This document shows positions 41,871 to 52,800 of a stretch of DNA of 64,000 nt, piece by piece. Position numbers and translations under genes: made by a program. Below the pieces are notes generated by a model. The model was not told the DNA's origin and did not search any database. It was given only the letters and a program-made list of their open reading frames with translations. Numbering within the stretch: position 1 is the stretch's first letter; each line of letters starts with the position of its first letter. Source of the DNA: Caldimonas mangrovi (GTDB lineage Bacteria; Pseudomonadota; Gammaproteobacteria; Burkholderiales; Burkholderiaceae_C); contig NZ_JAMKFE010000001.1 of NCBI RefSeq assembly GCF_023721835.1, forward strand, positions 372,001 through 436,000, given 5' to 3'.

Positions 41871-42392
41871 TCAATGAACTCCCGAACTGGGCGGCACGGT
41901 GTTCAGCACCGTGAGGACGGGTTGGCCCACCGAGCGGTTCTCGATCTCTTCGCCGCTCGCTTCACGCACGTCGCGCACCTTCAGGCTGAGGCGCAGCGCG
42001 ATGCCGGCCAGCGGGTGGTTGCCGTCGAGCACCACGTGGCTGTCGTAGACCTCGGTGATCGTGTAGATCAGGTCGTTGGGCATGCCCTGCGTCGTGGAGC
42101 CTTCGGGCAGGCCGTCGAACTGCATGCCCGGCTCGACGTGCTCGGGAAAGATGCCGCGTTCCTCGAAGAACACGAGGTCAGGGTTGTAGTCGCCGAAAGC
42201 CTGTTCGGGCTCGAGCTGCAGCCTGGTTTCGAAGCCGGTCTGCTGGCCTTCGATGGCCTCTTCGACCTTGCCGAGCAGGTCGTCGCCGCCGAAGAAGAAC
42301 TCGACCGGTTCGGTGAGTTCGTCGATCAGGTGGCCCAGGGTGTCTTCGAGTCGCCAGGTGAGGCTGACGACACAGGGAGTCGAAATCAACAT
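41871..42392 (-). CDS. slyD: FKBP-type peptidyl-prolyl isomerase, SlyD-like
   Basis: 173 residues from ATG 42392; the longer frame upstream overlaps the divergent cupin gene. SlyD features: VVSLTWRLEDTLGHLIDEL, the insert-in-flap region (ETRLQLEPEQAFGDYNPDL), GMQFDG, and the FKBP strand DGNHPLAGIALRLSLKVRDV. The C-terminal His/Cys-rich metal tail of E. coli SlyD is missing; this protein ends shortly after the core. It acts as a folding helper in the cytoplasm. Confidence 0.88.
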   Translation of the reverse strand: MLISTPCVVSLTWRLEDTLGHLIDELTEPVEFFFGGDDLLGKVEEAIEGQQTGFETRLQLEPEQAFGDYNPDLVFFEERGIFPEHVEPGMQFDGLPEGSTTQGMPNDLIYTITEVYDSHVVLDGNHPLAGIALRLSLKVRDVREASGEEIENRSVGQPVLTVLNTVPPSSGVH

Positions 42393-42417
42393 CAGGCAAT
42401 CATCGCACAATGCCCGC

Positions 42418-43548
42418 ATGCGAACGGACCAAAAACTCTCCCTGCTCGGGGGGCTCACGCCCGAGCAGTTCATGCGGCGGCACTGGCACAAGAAGCCGCT
42501 GCTGATCCGCCAGGCGATGCCGGGCATTGCGCCGCTGGTGCCGCGCGCCGGCCTGTTCGAGCTGGCCTCGCGCGACGACGTCGAGTCCCGGCTCATCGTG
42601 CACGAGGGTCATCAAGCGTGGACGCTCAAGCGGGGGCCCTTGCCGCGTCGCGTGCTGCCGCCGCTGTCGCAACCCGGTTGGACGGTGCTGGTGCAAGGCG
42701 TCGACCTGCACGTCGAGCCGGTGCACCGGCTGATGCAGCAGTTCCGCTTTGTGCCGGATGCGCGCCTGGACGACCTGATGATCTCGTATGCGACCGACGG
42801 CGGTGGCGTCGGGCCGCACGTCGATTCCTACGATGTCTTCCTGCTGCAGGTGCATGGGCGCAGGCGTTGGCGCGTCGGCCGCCTCGACGACCCGCAATGG
42901 GTGCCTGGCGTGCCGTTGAAGATCCTGCGCAACTTCGAGCCCGAAGAGGAATGGGTGCTCGAGCCCGGCGACATGCTGTACCTGCCGCCCGGCTGGGCGC
43001 ACGATGGCGTGGCCGAAGGCGAATGCATGACCTACTCGATCGGTTTTCGCTCGCCGCGCCGCCACGAACTGGCGCGCGAGGTGCTGGTGCGCATGCTCGA
43101 AGCCCAGGAGGACGACGAAGCGCTCTACCGTGATCCGAAACAGGCGGCGACGACGACACCGGGGTTGCTGCCCCCGGACTTGCGGGCGTATGCGGGCGCA
43201 GCGGTCGCCGCACTGTTGCGCGACGAAGCTTCGCTGGATTGCGCCCTCGGTGAATACCTGACGGAGCCGAAGCAGGAGGTGTGGTTCGCTGCGGGCGACG
43301 GCGGCGACGTCTCGGGCGGCGTGAGGCTCGATCGGCGCACCCGCATGATGTACGACGCGAAGCACATCTACATCAACGGCGAGTCGTACCGTGCTGCCGG
43401 CCGCGATGCCACACTGATGCGCCGGTTGGCCGACGCGCGCGAACTTGACGCGGCGCAGGTGCAGCGCCTCGGCGAAGGCGCACGGGCCTTGCTTGAACAG
43501 TGGGCCGACGACGGCTGGCTGGGCCCACCGGCGATTGAGAAGGAGTGA
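42418..43548 (+). CDS. Cupin-4/JmjC-type oxygenase, ribosomal protein hydroxylase (RoxA/YcfD-like)
   Basis: 376 residues from ATG 42418. The Fe(II)/2-oxoglutarate site has HxD in GGGVGPHVDSYDVFLLQVHG and the distal His in YLPPGWAHDGVAEGECMTYSIGFR. N-terminal PEQFMRRHWHKKPLLIRQA and a C-terminal winged-helix-like dimer region match YcfD-type Arg hydroxylases of ribosomal protein L16. The start lies 26 nt from the divergent slyD start. AAGGAG at its 3' end serves the next gene. Confidence 0.88.
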   Translation: MRTDQKLSLLGGLTPEQFMRRHWHKKPLLIRQAMPGIAPLVPRAGLFELASRDDVESRLIVHEGHQAWTLKRGPLPRRVLPPLSQPGWTVLVQGVDLHVEPVHRLMQQFRFVPDARLDDLMISYATDGGGVGPHVDSYDVFLLQVHGRRRWRVGRLDDPQWVPGVPLKILRNFEPEEEWVLEPGDMLYLPPGWAHDGVAEGECMTYSIGFRSPRRHELAREVLVRMLEAQEDDEALYRDPKQAATTTPGLLPPDLRAYAGAAVAALLRDEASLDCALGEYLTEPKQEVWFAAGDGGDVSGGVRLDRRTRMMYDAKHIYINGESYRAAGRDATLMRRLADARELDAAQVQRLGEGARALLEQWADDGWLGPPAIEKE

Positions 43549-43550
43549 AG

Positions 43551-44051
43551 ATGGATGCACCACCGACATCACAGGTCTACCGGCGTTTCGAATCACGCAA
43601 CGAATTCCAGACCGCGGTGCGCGCCGCCTTCGAACTCGCTGCCGAGCAGGGCTCGCGTGAACTGTGGCTGTGCGACACCGACTACGCCGACTGGCCGCTC
43701 GGAGAACGAGCCGTCGTCGAGGCCTTGACCCGCTGGGCCTACGGGCATCGCCGACTGGTCGTGTTGGCAGGCAGCTTCGACGAGATCGTGCGCCGGCACG
43801 CGCGGTGGGTGCAATGGCGCCGCGAATGGGCGCACATCATCGAGTGCCGTGCCATCGAGCAACTGCCGCCGCAGCAGGTGCCGCGCATGTGGCTGGCGCC
43901 CGGGCAGCACCTGGTGCGCTTGCTCGACCCGCTGCACTATCGCGGCGTGGTCGAGAACCACGGCGTCGATCTCGTCGCGGCCCACGAAACGCTGAACGAA
44001 ATGTTGCAGCTTAGCGTCGACGCCTTCCCGGCACACACTTTGGGCCTATGA
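43551..44051 (+). CDS. Conserved unknown protein coupled to the RoxA-like gene
   Basis: 166 residues from ATG 43551, preceded by AAGGAG at 43540-43545. Soluble alpha/beta protein with RELWLCDTDYADWPLGERAVVEAL, RRLVVLAGSFDEIVRRHARW and a C-terminal VENHGVDLVAAHETLNEML. No catalytic motif is clear. The pattern (DxDYxxWPL...) is common downstream of roxA-like genes in Burkholderiales, from memory. It lies 2 nt after the oxygenase, so the two are co-expressed. Confidence 0.72.
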   Translation: MDAPPTSQVYRRFESRNEFQTAVRAAFELAAEQGSRELWLCDTDYADWPLGERAVVEALTRWAYGHRRLVVLAGSFDEIVRRHARWVQWRREWAHIIECRAIEQLPPQQVPRMWLAPGQHLVRLLDPLHYRGVVENHGVDLVAAHETLNEMLQLSVDAFPAHTLGL

Positions 44052-44072
44052 ATTCTGGTTTACCCGCAGATA

Positions 44073-44078
44073 TAATTT
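44073..44078 (+). promoter_or_regulatory. Possible -10 element upstream of the small lipoprotein gene
   Basis: TATAAT, perfect consensus, in an AT-richer patch 141 nt before the ATG at 44219. A matching -35 is not evident. The long leader (44085-44218) shows no clear structure. Confidence 0.4.
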
Positions 44079-44218
44079 TGGGCTGGCGTGGAAATGCTCA
44101 CATGTCCACTCACGTCACTCGCGGATGGGGGTGTGCGTCTCGCGCTCGGTTGGAACTCAGACCGTCGGGTTCCGGCTGATTACCGGTGATTGGTCGAAAA
44201 CTTTCTGAGGAATAAGGA

Positions 44219-44437
44219 ATGAAAAAGTCGCTTCTGTTGGCTTCCGTGATCGCTGCCCTGGCCCTGGCTGCTTGTGGCAAGAAGGAAGAGCCGGCGCCCG
44301 CCCCGGCCGTCGAAGCTCCGGCTCCGGCTCCGGCCCCCGCAGCTGAGCCGGCCTCCGAAGCCGCTGCTCCCGCCGCTCCCGCGTCCGAAGCTGCTCCGGC
44401 TGCTGCTGAGCCTGCTTCCGCTCCCGCCTCGATGTAA
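44219..44437 (+). CDS. Small Ala/Pro/Glu-rich lipoprotein
   Basis: 72 residues. MKKSLLLASVIAALALAAC is a canonical lipoprotein signal with lipobox LAAC. The mature 53 residues are a low-complexity Pro-Ala-Glu tail with repeated APAPA and PASEAA units, probably an extended spacer in the periplasm. The ribosome site is GAGGAATAAGGA, just before ATG. A strong terminator follows, so the gene is monocistronic. Such proteins are common and functionally unassigned. Confidence 0.85.
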   Translation: MKKSLLLASVIAALALAACGKKEEPAPAPAVEAPAPAPAPAAEPASEAAAPAAPASEAAPAAAEPASAPASM

Positions 44438-44454
44438 TTCCCCGAAGCGAGACC

Positions 44455-44482
44455 AAAAAAGCCGCCTTCGGGCGGCTTTTTT
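44455..44482 (+). terminator. Rho-independent terminator
   Basis: AAAAAAGCCGCC, loop TTCG, GGCGGCTTTTTT: a perfect stem with a T-run, 18 nt after the lipoprotein stop. The A-run upstream also makes it active for the convergent MBL gene on the minus strand. Confidence 0.92.
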
Positions 44483-44521
44483 GTTGCGTGGTCGTAAGCA
44501 AGGAAAATGGCTGTGCGCAGC

Positions 44522-45301
44522 CTATGCTTGCAACCACCCGAAGCCGTGGTCGGGTGTCGCGACGATGATGTCGTCGGCCTGACAGCTCAACGCACCGGCC
44601 AGTGCCGCTGCTGCGTGAGCCGGGGTGTTGTTCTGTTCGCTGAGGTGGGCGGCCACCACATGCCGTAGCGCCGAGTGCCGGCAGGCGGCAAGAATCTCGG
44701 CAGCCGTCCCGTTGGACAGATGGCCGAGCCGCCCGGCAATGCGCGCTCTCAGCGATGGCGGGTAGCGCGAGGCTTGCAGCATCTGCGGGTCGTGATTGCA
44801 CTCGAGGAGCAGGGCGCTGCAAGCCCGCAGTTGCTCGACGAGATGCGCGGTCGCGCAGCCCGCGTCGGTGAGGATGCCGAGCTTCGAGTCGCCGTCGGTG
44901 CAGGTCAGCTGCAACGGCTCTCGGGCGTCATGGGGCACCGTGTAGGGCGTCAGCTCGAGGTTGCCGACGGTGAACGGTGTCAGGTCGCGCACCAAGTGCA
45001 GCGGCACGTCCGCGGCATCGGGCTCTCCGATCGCGCGCCAGGTGCCGTGGCTCATGTAGAGCGGAATACCGTGGCGGCGCGACAGGCTGACGGCGCAACC
45101 GACGTGGTCGCCGTGTTCGTGCGTCACGAACACGGCGGCCAGCGCGGCCGCTTCCACACCTGCACGCGCCAGTCGCGTGTCCAGTTCGCGCAGCGAAAAG
45201 CCGCAGTCGACCAGCACGCGCGTGACGTGACCGCCGGCGGCGGCTTCGATCAGCGTGGCATTGCCGGTGCTGCCGCTGCCCACGCTGCAGAAGCGAATCA
45301 T
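44522..45301 (-). CDS. MBL-fold metallohydrolase (YycJ/WalJ-like)
   Basis: 259 residues from ATG 45301. Metallo-beta-lactamase fold: RFCSVGSGSTGNATLIEA, LVDCGFSLRELDTRL, metal site THEHGDHVGC, LGILTDAGCAT, ECNHDP and a late His in AAHLSEQNN. The order matches the YycJ/WalJ branch, a 5'-3' exonuclease-like group, in which the H-x-H-x-D-H metal site is intact. The gene follows bamC on the minus strand after 22 nt and probably shares its transcript. Confidence 0.88.
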   Translation of the reverse strand: MIRFCSVGSGSTGNATLIEAAAGGHVTRVLVDCGFSLRELDTRLARAGVEAAALAAVFVTHEHGDHVGCAVSLSRRHGIPLYMSHGTWRAIGEPDAADVPLHLVRDLTPFTVGNLELTPYTVPHDAREPLQLTCTDGDSKLGILTDAGCATAHLVEQLRACSALLLECNHDPQMLQASRYPPSLRARIAGRLGHLSNGTAAEILAACRHSALRHVVAAHLSEQNNTPAHAAAALAGALSCQADDIIVATPDHGFGWLQA

Positions 45302-45323
45302 GGGCGGCGCCCTGTCGTGCGGC

Positions 45324-46478
45324 TTACTTCAGGTCTTCGGCGAGCAGCTTGACGATGCGCTGCGCCGCCTCCCCGGACTCCGGTGCCCCCTGGGCATTCA
45401 GCACCGAGACCAGCGTGCGCTGCTCCCCTTCGCTCTTGACCGCGACACGGTAGCGGGACGGGCCGGCGTCGGCCGCGTTTCCTCCGCTGCCGAACCAGCG
45501 CGACAGCAAGCCGGGCTCGCGCCGGCCGTCGTCGCCCGAAGGCATGACGTAGCGCACGAAGTAGAGGCCTTGTGCACGATCGCGGTCTTCGACCGTGAAT
45601 CCACTGCGATCGAGCGACAGCCCGACACGGCGCCAAGCACGATCGAAGCTCTCGTCCAGCTGGACCGCCGGCGTGCCGCCGCTCGTGACCACGCGCGCGC
45701 GCTCGGGGGCGGCGGGCGTCGCGATCACTTTCGCTTCGGCCTGCTCGCGCTCGGTCTTGGCGCCGAGCTTCACCATCAGCCGGGCCAGGATCTGTGCTTC
45801 GAGTTCGGTGTCCGACCCGGCCGGCTGCCACTTGGTGTGGTCCTGCAGCTGGTTGGTGTAGACCTCTTCCATGCGGCGATGGCTGATGTAGATCTCCGTG
45901 CCGGCCGACGTGCGCTCGATGCGCGTGCGGAAGCGGTCCAGTTCGCCGGTCGAATAGAACGACTCCAGCACCCGGCCGACGGTACGGCGCACGATGTCTT
46001 GCGGCAGCTTGGCGCGGTTTTCGGCCCAGTCGGTTTCCATCACGCCGGTTTGCGGCGAGTCGGTGGTGAGATTGAAGCCGAGGTCCTGCCAGAACTCCTT
46101 GAGCTGCGGCCAGACCTGCTCGGGCGCCTGCTGGAGCACCAGCCAGCGCTGGTTGCCGGCACGCTCGATGCGGATGTCACCGATCGCATCAGGCGCCACT
46201 GTCGCAGCGGCCTGGGCCGCCGGGGCGGCTGCCGCCTGCTGCTGGTAGGCCGCTGCGCTGACGCTGCCGCCGGGTGCCTGGTAACGCGGGTCGCGGGCCA
46301 GCTGAGTCAGGTCGGGGGGAACTTCCAGCCGAGCCGACTTGGAGCCGCCGGAGCGGTAATCGACCTTGTCGCCTTCGAGCATCGAGCCGATCGAGGAGCA
46401 GCCGGCCAGCGTGGCGGCCAGGGCCAGGGCGGTCAGGCGGACGGCAGGCCGGTTCAGGGGCGCATTCACAGAAGACAT
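45324..46478 (-). CDS. bamC: Outer membrane protein assembly factor BamC
   Basis: 384 residues from ATG 46478. Lipobox LAGCSSIGSML is followed by the BamC unstructured segment with DYRSGG and LEVPPDLTQL, then two helix-grip domains (RWLVLQQAPEQVWPQLKEFWQ; DESFDRAWRRVGLSLDRSGF). BamC is a lipoprotein of the Bam beta-barrel assembly complex. It lies 53 nt after dapA, an arrangement typical of Burkholderiales and gammaproteobacteria. Confidence 0.94.
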   Translation of the reverse strand: MSSVNAPLNRPAVRLTALALAATLAGCSSIGSMLEGDKVDYRSGGSKSARLEVPPDLTQLARDPRYQAPGGSVSAAAYQQQAAAAPAAQAAATVAPDAIGDIRIERAGNQRWLVLQQAPEQVWPQLKEFWQDLGFNLTTDSPQTGVMETDWAENRAKLPQDIVRRTVGRVLESFYSTGELDRFRTRIERTSAGTEIYISHRRMEEVYTNQLQDHTKWQPAGSDTELEAQILARLMVKLGAKTEREQAEAKVIATPAAPERARVVTSGGTPAVQLDESFDRAWRRVGLSLDRSGFTVEDRDRAQGLYFVRYVMPSGDDGRREPGLLSRWFGSGGNAADAGPSRYRVAVKSEGEQRTLVSVLNAQGAPESGEAAQRIVKLLAEDLK

Positions 46479-46531
46479 CTCCGTTTGGGCTGAGGCACGC
46501 CGGCACGTGGATCGGGCCGGCTGGGCGGCGC

Positions 46532-47413
46532 TCAGATCAGATTCGCTTCGCGCAGGGCTTGTTCCAGCGCGGCATGGTGAGGGGTGGACAGCGGCACCAA
46601 TGGCAGGCGCAGCGCGGGGCCGATCTTGCCGATGCGGGCCAACGCCCACTTGACGGGGATCGGGTTCGATTCGACGAACAGCAGCTTGTGCAGCGACAGC
46701 AGTTGCAGGTGCAGCTCCGCTGCCCGTCTGGCGTCGCCCGCCACGGCGGCGCGGCACAGTTCACTCATTGCCCTGGGGGCCACGTTTGCCGTGACGCTCA
46801 CGTTGCCGTGGCCGCCGAGCAGCATCAGTGCCACCGCGGTGGGGTCGTCGCCCGAGTAGATCGAGAAACCCTTGGGGGCCTGTTTGATGAGCCAGGCGGC
46901 GCGGTCGATGTTGCCGGTGGCCTCCTTGATGCCGACGATGCCCGGGATCTGCGCCAGGCGCAGCACCGTCTCGTGCTGCATGTCGGCGACGGTGCGGCCG
47001 GGCACGTTGTACAGCACCATCGGGATGTCCACCGCTTCGGCGATGGCGCGGAAGTGTTGGTACTGGCCTTCTTGCGTCGGCTTGTTGTAGTAGGGCACGA
47101 CCTGCAGCGTGCAGTCGGCGCCGATCTTCTTCGCGTGGCGGGACAGCTCGATGGCCTCGGCGGTGGAATTGGCCCCGGCGCCGGCCATGATGGGCACCCG
47201 GCCCTTCGCGTGTTCGACCGCGACACGGATGATCTCGGCCTGCTCCTCGACCGTCACGGTCGGGGACTCGCCGGTGGTGCCGACAACACCGATGCAATTC
47301 GTGCCTTCGGCGATGTGCCAGTCGATCAGCGCGCGCAGCGTGCCGTAGTCGACGCGGCCGTCTTCGTGCATCGGCGTCACGAGCGCGACGATGCTGCCAA
47401 CAATCGGGGTCAT
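46532..47413 (-). CDS. dapA: 4-hydroxy-tetrahydrodipicolinate synthase
   Basis: 293 residues. DapA features: [44 protein letters not shown] with the proton-relay Tyr, and Schiff-base Lys in [14 protein letters not shown] (near residue 162). It condenses pyruvate with aspartate semialdehyde in the lysine/diaminopimelate pathway. ATG 47413. bamC lies downstream in the same direction. Confidence 0.97.
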   Translation of the reverse strand: MTPIVGSIVALVTPMHEDGRVDYGTLRALIDWHIAEGTNCIGVVGTTGESPTVTVEEQAEIIRVAVEHAKGRVPIMAGAGANSTAEAIELSRHAKKIGADCTLQVVPYYNKPTQEGQYQHFRAIAEAVDIPMVLYNVPGRTVADMQHETVLRLAQIPGIVGIKEATGNIDRAAWLIKQAPKGFSIYSGDDPTAVALMLLGGHGNVSVTANVAPRAMSELCRAAVAGDARRAAELHLQLLSLHKLLFVESNPIPVKWALARIGKIGPALRLPLVPLSTPHHAALEQALREANLI

Positions 47414-47459
47414 GGGGTCAGTTCCTCAGTATCCGGCGATTTTACCCACGGGGCCGGGC

Positions 47460-48008
47460 TCATCCCGGCAGTGGGTAGCGCGGCAGGGCGCGGCCCGGGA
47501 CCTCGCGCACGGCCGCCAGCCGCTGAAGGTAGCGTGGCGGCGCGTCGGCGTAGCCGTCCTCGTAGCCGAGCGGCCGCAGGTGGCCCTGCACCGCCTCCAG
47601 CAATTCACCGGGCCTCAGCAGGAAGGCGGGGTTGGACGGCCGGCCGACGGTCTGGTTGCCGAAGGCAAAGGTTTCGTAGATCAGCACGCCGCCCGGCGCG
47701 ACGCGGTCGACCAGCAGCGGCAGCAGCGGGCGCCACAGATAGTTGGTGACCAGCACGGTGTCGAACCGGCGCTCACCCAGCGGCCACGAGCCTTGCTCGA
47801 TGTCGGCAATCACCACTTCGGCGCAGTCCTGCAGCGGGCGCACCGCCGCCTCGTCACGGTCGAGCGCGGTCACCCGGCAGCCCCGGCTCGCAAACCAGCG
47901 CACATGCCGGCCCGAGCCGCAGGCGACGTCGAGCACCGCGCCCCCGACGGGCACCAGATGCGACCAACGCTGCACCCAGGGCGACGGGCTGATGCCGGCA
48001 TGGTTCAT
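47460..48008 (-). CDS. Class I SAM-dependent methyltransferase
   Basis: 182 residues from ATG 48008, overlapping the SDR stop by ATGA. Rossmann methyltransferase motifs: VGGAVLDVACGSGRHVRWFASRG (motif I), VTALDRDE, VVIADIEQGSWPL and FDTVLVTNYLWRPLLPLLVDRVAPGG. It is short and resembles TehB-like methyltransferases. Substrate unknown. It ends a minus-strand operon that begins with the MFS gene. Confidence 0.85.
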   Translation of the reverse strand: MNHAGISPSPWVQRWSHLVPVGGAVLDVACGSGRHVRWFASRGCRVTALDRDEAAVRPLQDCAEVVIADIEQGSWPLGERRFDTVLVTNYLWRPLLPLLVDRVAPGGVLIYETFAFGNQTVGRPSNPAFLLRPGELLEAVQGHLRPLGYEDGYADAPPRYLQRLAAVREVPGRALPRYPLPG

Positions 48009-48808
48009 CGGTCCGACCCCGATTTGTTCAGCGCTGCGAGCGCCATGCGGTCGACCCAGCCGGGCGCCAGCAGCTTCATCCAGCGCCCGAGCTTGCCTTT
48101 GGCGCTCATCACGACGTCGCGCTGCCGGCGGTCCATGCCTCGCAAGATCAGGCGCGCGCAGTCTTCCGCGCTCATCGCACCGCGTTCGTCGAGCCCGCTC
48201 TTGCCGGCCGGTTGTCCGGCGGCGTTGTAGCCGCGGCGGCGGATCTCCGTGGCAACGACGCCGGGGTAGGCGATGGTCACGCCGACGCCGGCTTCGGCCA
48301 GCTCGACGCGCAAGGCCTCGAAGAAGCCGTTCATGGCGAATTTCGTGGCACTGTAGGCGGTGCGCCCGGGCACGCCGACCAGCCCGGCGAGACTGCTGAC
48401 GGCAACGATCTGCCCGCGGCTGGCCTTCAGGTGCTGCAGCGCCGCGTGGGTGCACCAGACGGCGCCCCAGTGGTTGGTGCGCATCAGGTCTTCGTACCAA
48501 CCGAGATCGCCGACCTCGTCGAGCCGGGCGTGGGCCGACATGCCGGCATTGTTGATCAGCACGTCGAGCCGGCCATAGGTTTGAACCGCCGCCTGGATCA
48601 ACGTGCGGCAATCGGCCTCGACCGAGACGTCGGTGCGTTGCACCAGCACGTCGCCGGCGCCGCGGTCGCGGCACTGCTGCGCCACCGCTTGCAGCTTGTC
48701 GAGGTTGCGCGCGGCCAGCACCAGCGTGGCGGGCCGCAGCGCCAACTGGCGCGCCAACTCGGCACCGATGCCGTCCGAGGCACCGGTGATCACGACCACC
48801 TTGTTCAG
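48005..48808 (-). CDS. Short-chain dehydrogenase/reductase, likely CTG start
   Basis: 267 residues if started at CTG 48808, giving NKVVVITGASDGIGAELAR, the usual SDR N-terminus. GGAG lies 6 nt upstream and CTG overlaps the TGA of the 47-residue ORF (CTGA). The GTG alternatives at 48799 and 48793 are too far from the ribosome site or truncate the Rossmann fold; an in-frame ATG 48922 would overlap the small ORF entirely. Motifs: TGASDGIG, NNAG, catalytic Ser and YSATK. The C-terminus resembles DHRS7-like SDRs. Substrate unknown. Confidence 0.85.
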   Translation of the reverse strand: MNKVVVITGASDGIGAELARQLALRPATLVLAARNLDKLQAVAQQCRDRGAGDVLVQRTDVSVEADCRTLIQAAVQTYGRLDVLINNAGMSAHARLDEVGDLGWYEDLMRTNHWGAVWCTHAALQHLKASRGQIVAVSSLAGLVGVPGRTAYSATKFAMNGFFEALRVELAEAGVGVTIAYPGVVATEIRRRGYNAAGQPAGKSGLDERGAMSAEDCARLILRGMDRRQRDVVMSAKGKLGRWMKLLAPGWVDRMALAALNKSGSDR

Positions 48809-48948
48809 AAGCAGCTCCAGAGTTGGTTGGCCAGCTCCACCATCAGTGCAGGCTGCTGGTACCAGGCGAACACCGCGAGCAGCAGCGCCACGGCCAGCGC
48901 CCATAGCAGGGCGCGCAGCCACAGTGGGGCGGGGCGGTGCGCGTTCAT
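48805..48948 (-). CDS. 47-residue single-pass membrane peptide
   Basis: A short ORF that starts ATG 48948, 7 nt after the MFS stop, and ends TGA 48805-48807 overlapping the SDR start. The sequence is MNAHRPAPLWLRALL, then a hydrophobic helix (WALAVALLLAVFAWY) and a short C-terminal helix (MVELANQLWSCF). GC-rich codon bias and exact packing between two genes support coding. The ribosome site (GGGA directly before ATG) is weak. It may be an MFS accessory peptide or only a coupling ORF. Confidence 0.5.
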   Translation of the reverse strand: MNAHRPAPLWLRALLWALAVALLLAVFAWYQQPALMVELANQLWSCF

Positions 48949-48955
48949 TCCCGCA

Positions 48956-50170
48956 TCATGCCGCGGCGGACGCCGGCCGTGAAATGGCGCTTTCCCGCAC
49001 GGGGAGATTCACCAGCGCGGCAAACACGCCGAGGGCGACCGCCAACCACCAGACGATGTCGTAGCTGCCGGTGGCGTCGTAGAGCTTGCCGCCCAGCCAG
49101 ACGCCAAGGAAGGAGCCGATCTGGTGCGAAAAGAACACGAAGCCGCCCAGCATCGACAGGTATTGCACGCCGAAGATCTGTGCGACCACCGCATTGGTCG
49201 GCGGCACGGTGGACAGCCACAGCACGCCCATGATCGCCGAGAACACATACACGCTCATTGGCGACAGCGGCACGGACAGGAAGACGATGATCGCGATGGA
49301 ACGCAGCAGGTAGATGGTGGAAAGGATGTAGCGCTTCGGCAGCCGCTGCCCCAGCGTGCCGGCGGCATAGGTGCCGAACACGTTGAACAGGCCGATCAGC
49401 GCCAGCGCGTAGGTCGCCACTTCCGGCGACAGGCCGTGGTCCTTCAGGTAGCTGGGCATGTGCACGCCGATGAACACCACCTGGAAGCCGCAGACGAAAT
49501 AGCCGGCCATCAGCAACTGGAAGCTCGGGTAGCCGAAGGCTTCGCGCAGCGCCTGGCCGATGCTCTGCTGCACACCGGTGGGCGCGGCGGCTTTCGGCTC
49601 CTTCAGGCCGATGGCCAGCGGCATGATGGCAAGCGCCAGGCAGCCGAGGATGAACAGTGCGTTCTGCCATCCCACACCACCGATCAGCCAGTTCTCGACC
49701 GGCACCATCAGGAACTGGCCGAACGACCCGGCGGCGGCGGCCACGCCCATGGCCCACGAGCGCTTTTCCGGTGCGACGTTGCGGCCGATGACGCCGTAGA
49801 CGATGGCGTAGGTCGTGCCCGCCTGAGCCATGCCCAGCATCAGACCGGCGCTGCCGGTGAAGGCGAGGCCCGAGGTCGCCAGCCCCATCAGCACGAGGCC
49901 GCCGGCGTACAGCAGGGAGCCCGCCAGCAGCACGCGGAAGGCGCCGAAGCGGTCGGCCAGCATGCCGGCGATGGGGCCGGTGGCGCCCCACATCAGGTTC
50001 TGAATGGCGATCGCGAAGGCGAAGGTCTCGCGGCTCCAGCCACGCTCCATCGTGATCGGCTGCAGCCACAGGCCGAAGCCGTGGCGGATGCCCATCGACA
50101 GCGTGACGATCATCGCGCCGCAGATCAGCACCTGGGTCATCGAGAGTTTGGGGGGCGTGGGGTGCGTCAT
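48956..50170 (-). CDS. MFS transporter (OFA-like)
   Basis: 404 residues, twelve hydrophobic segments. The N-terminus has SMGIRHGFGLWLQPITMERGWSRETFAFAIAIQNL, and the A-motif region is GMLADRFGAFRVLL. Sequence resembles monocarboxylate/oxalate-formate-type MFS antiporters. The cargo cannot be read. ATG 50170 is divergent from parE. It heads an operon with the 47-residue peptide, the SDR and the methyltransferase. Confidence 0.9.
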   Translation of the reverse strand: MTHPTPPKLSMTQVLICGAMIVTLSMGIRHGFGLWLQPITMERGWSRETFAFAIAIQNLMWGATGPIAGMLADRFGAFRVLLAGSLLYAGGLVLMGLATSGLAFTGSAGLMLGMAQAGTTYAIVYGVIGRNVAPEKRSWAMGVAAAAGSFGQFLMVPVENWLIGGVGWQNALFILGCLALAIMPLAIGLKEPKAAAPTGVQQSIGQALREAFGYPSFQLLMAGYFVCGFQVVFIGVHMPSYLKDHGLSPEVATYALALIGLFNVFGTYAAGTLGQRLPKRYILSTIYLLRSIAIIVFLSVPLSPMSVYVFSAIMGVLWLSTVPPTNAVVAQIFGVQYLSMLGGFVFFSHQIGSFLGVWLGGKLYDATGSYDIVWWLAVALGVFAALVNLPVRESAISRPASAAA

Positions 50171-50265
50171 GGTGGCGTCGACTGTAACGAAAGCCGCACG
50201 ATCGTGCTGGCGAGGGGGCGCCGGCGCCGAGCAGGGTTTTCGACCCGCCTAGAATCCGCCGCCAT

Positions 50266-52250
<1,985 letters not shown>

Positions 52251-52251
<1 letters not shown>

Positions 52252-52778
52252 TGATCGGCAATGCGCGCATCCGGCTGCGGCCGACGCTGACGGACGATCT
52301 CGACTACGTGCTCACGGTCGAGAACGACCCGGTCAACCGGCCCAGCATCACGCCATGGGAACGTACGCAGCACGAAGCGGCGGTGCGTTTTCCGGACTTT
52401 CGCCACTTCATCGTCGAAGCCGGCGACGCCCAGGAGCCGGTCGGCTTCGTGATCCTGGTGGGTTGCCGCAACCATCACAAGTCGATCGAGCTCAAGCGCA
52501 TGGTGATCCAGAGCAAGGGCCGCGGGCTGGGTCGCGCCTGCCTGCGGCTGCTGAAGAAGATCGCCTTCGAGGACCTGGGCGCGCACCGCTTCTGGCTCGA
52601 CGTGAAGACCCACAACGTGCGCGCCAAGGCGCTGTACGACAAGGAAGGCTTCGTCGAGGAAGGCCGGCTGCGCGAAAGCGTGCGCACCGATGCGGGCTAC
52701 GAGTCGCTGGTGGTGATGTCGCTGCTCGAAAGCGAATACGCCGAGCGGTGCACCGCGGGCCTGGAAGCAGCCGCCTGA
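52251..52778 (+). CDS. GNAT-family N-acetyltransferase between parE and parC
   Basis: 175 residues from ATG 52251, overlapping the parE stop by one base. RimJ/RimL-type: [29 protein letters not shown], the acetyl-CoA loop [20 protein letters not shown] and [20 protein letters not shown]. It is co-translated with parE and ends 22 nt before parC. Substrate unknown; it may be a protein N-terminal or ribosomal acetyltransferase, with no evidence that topoisomerase is modified. Confidence 0.9.
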
Positions 52779-52800
52779 CAAGAACGAGTTTGCAGACACG

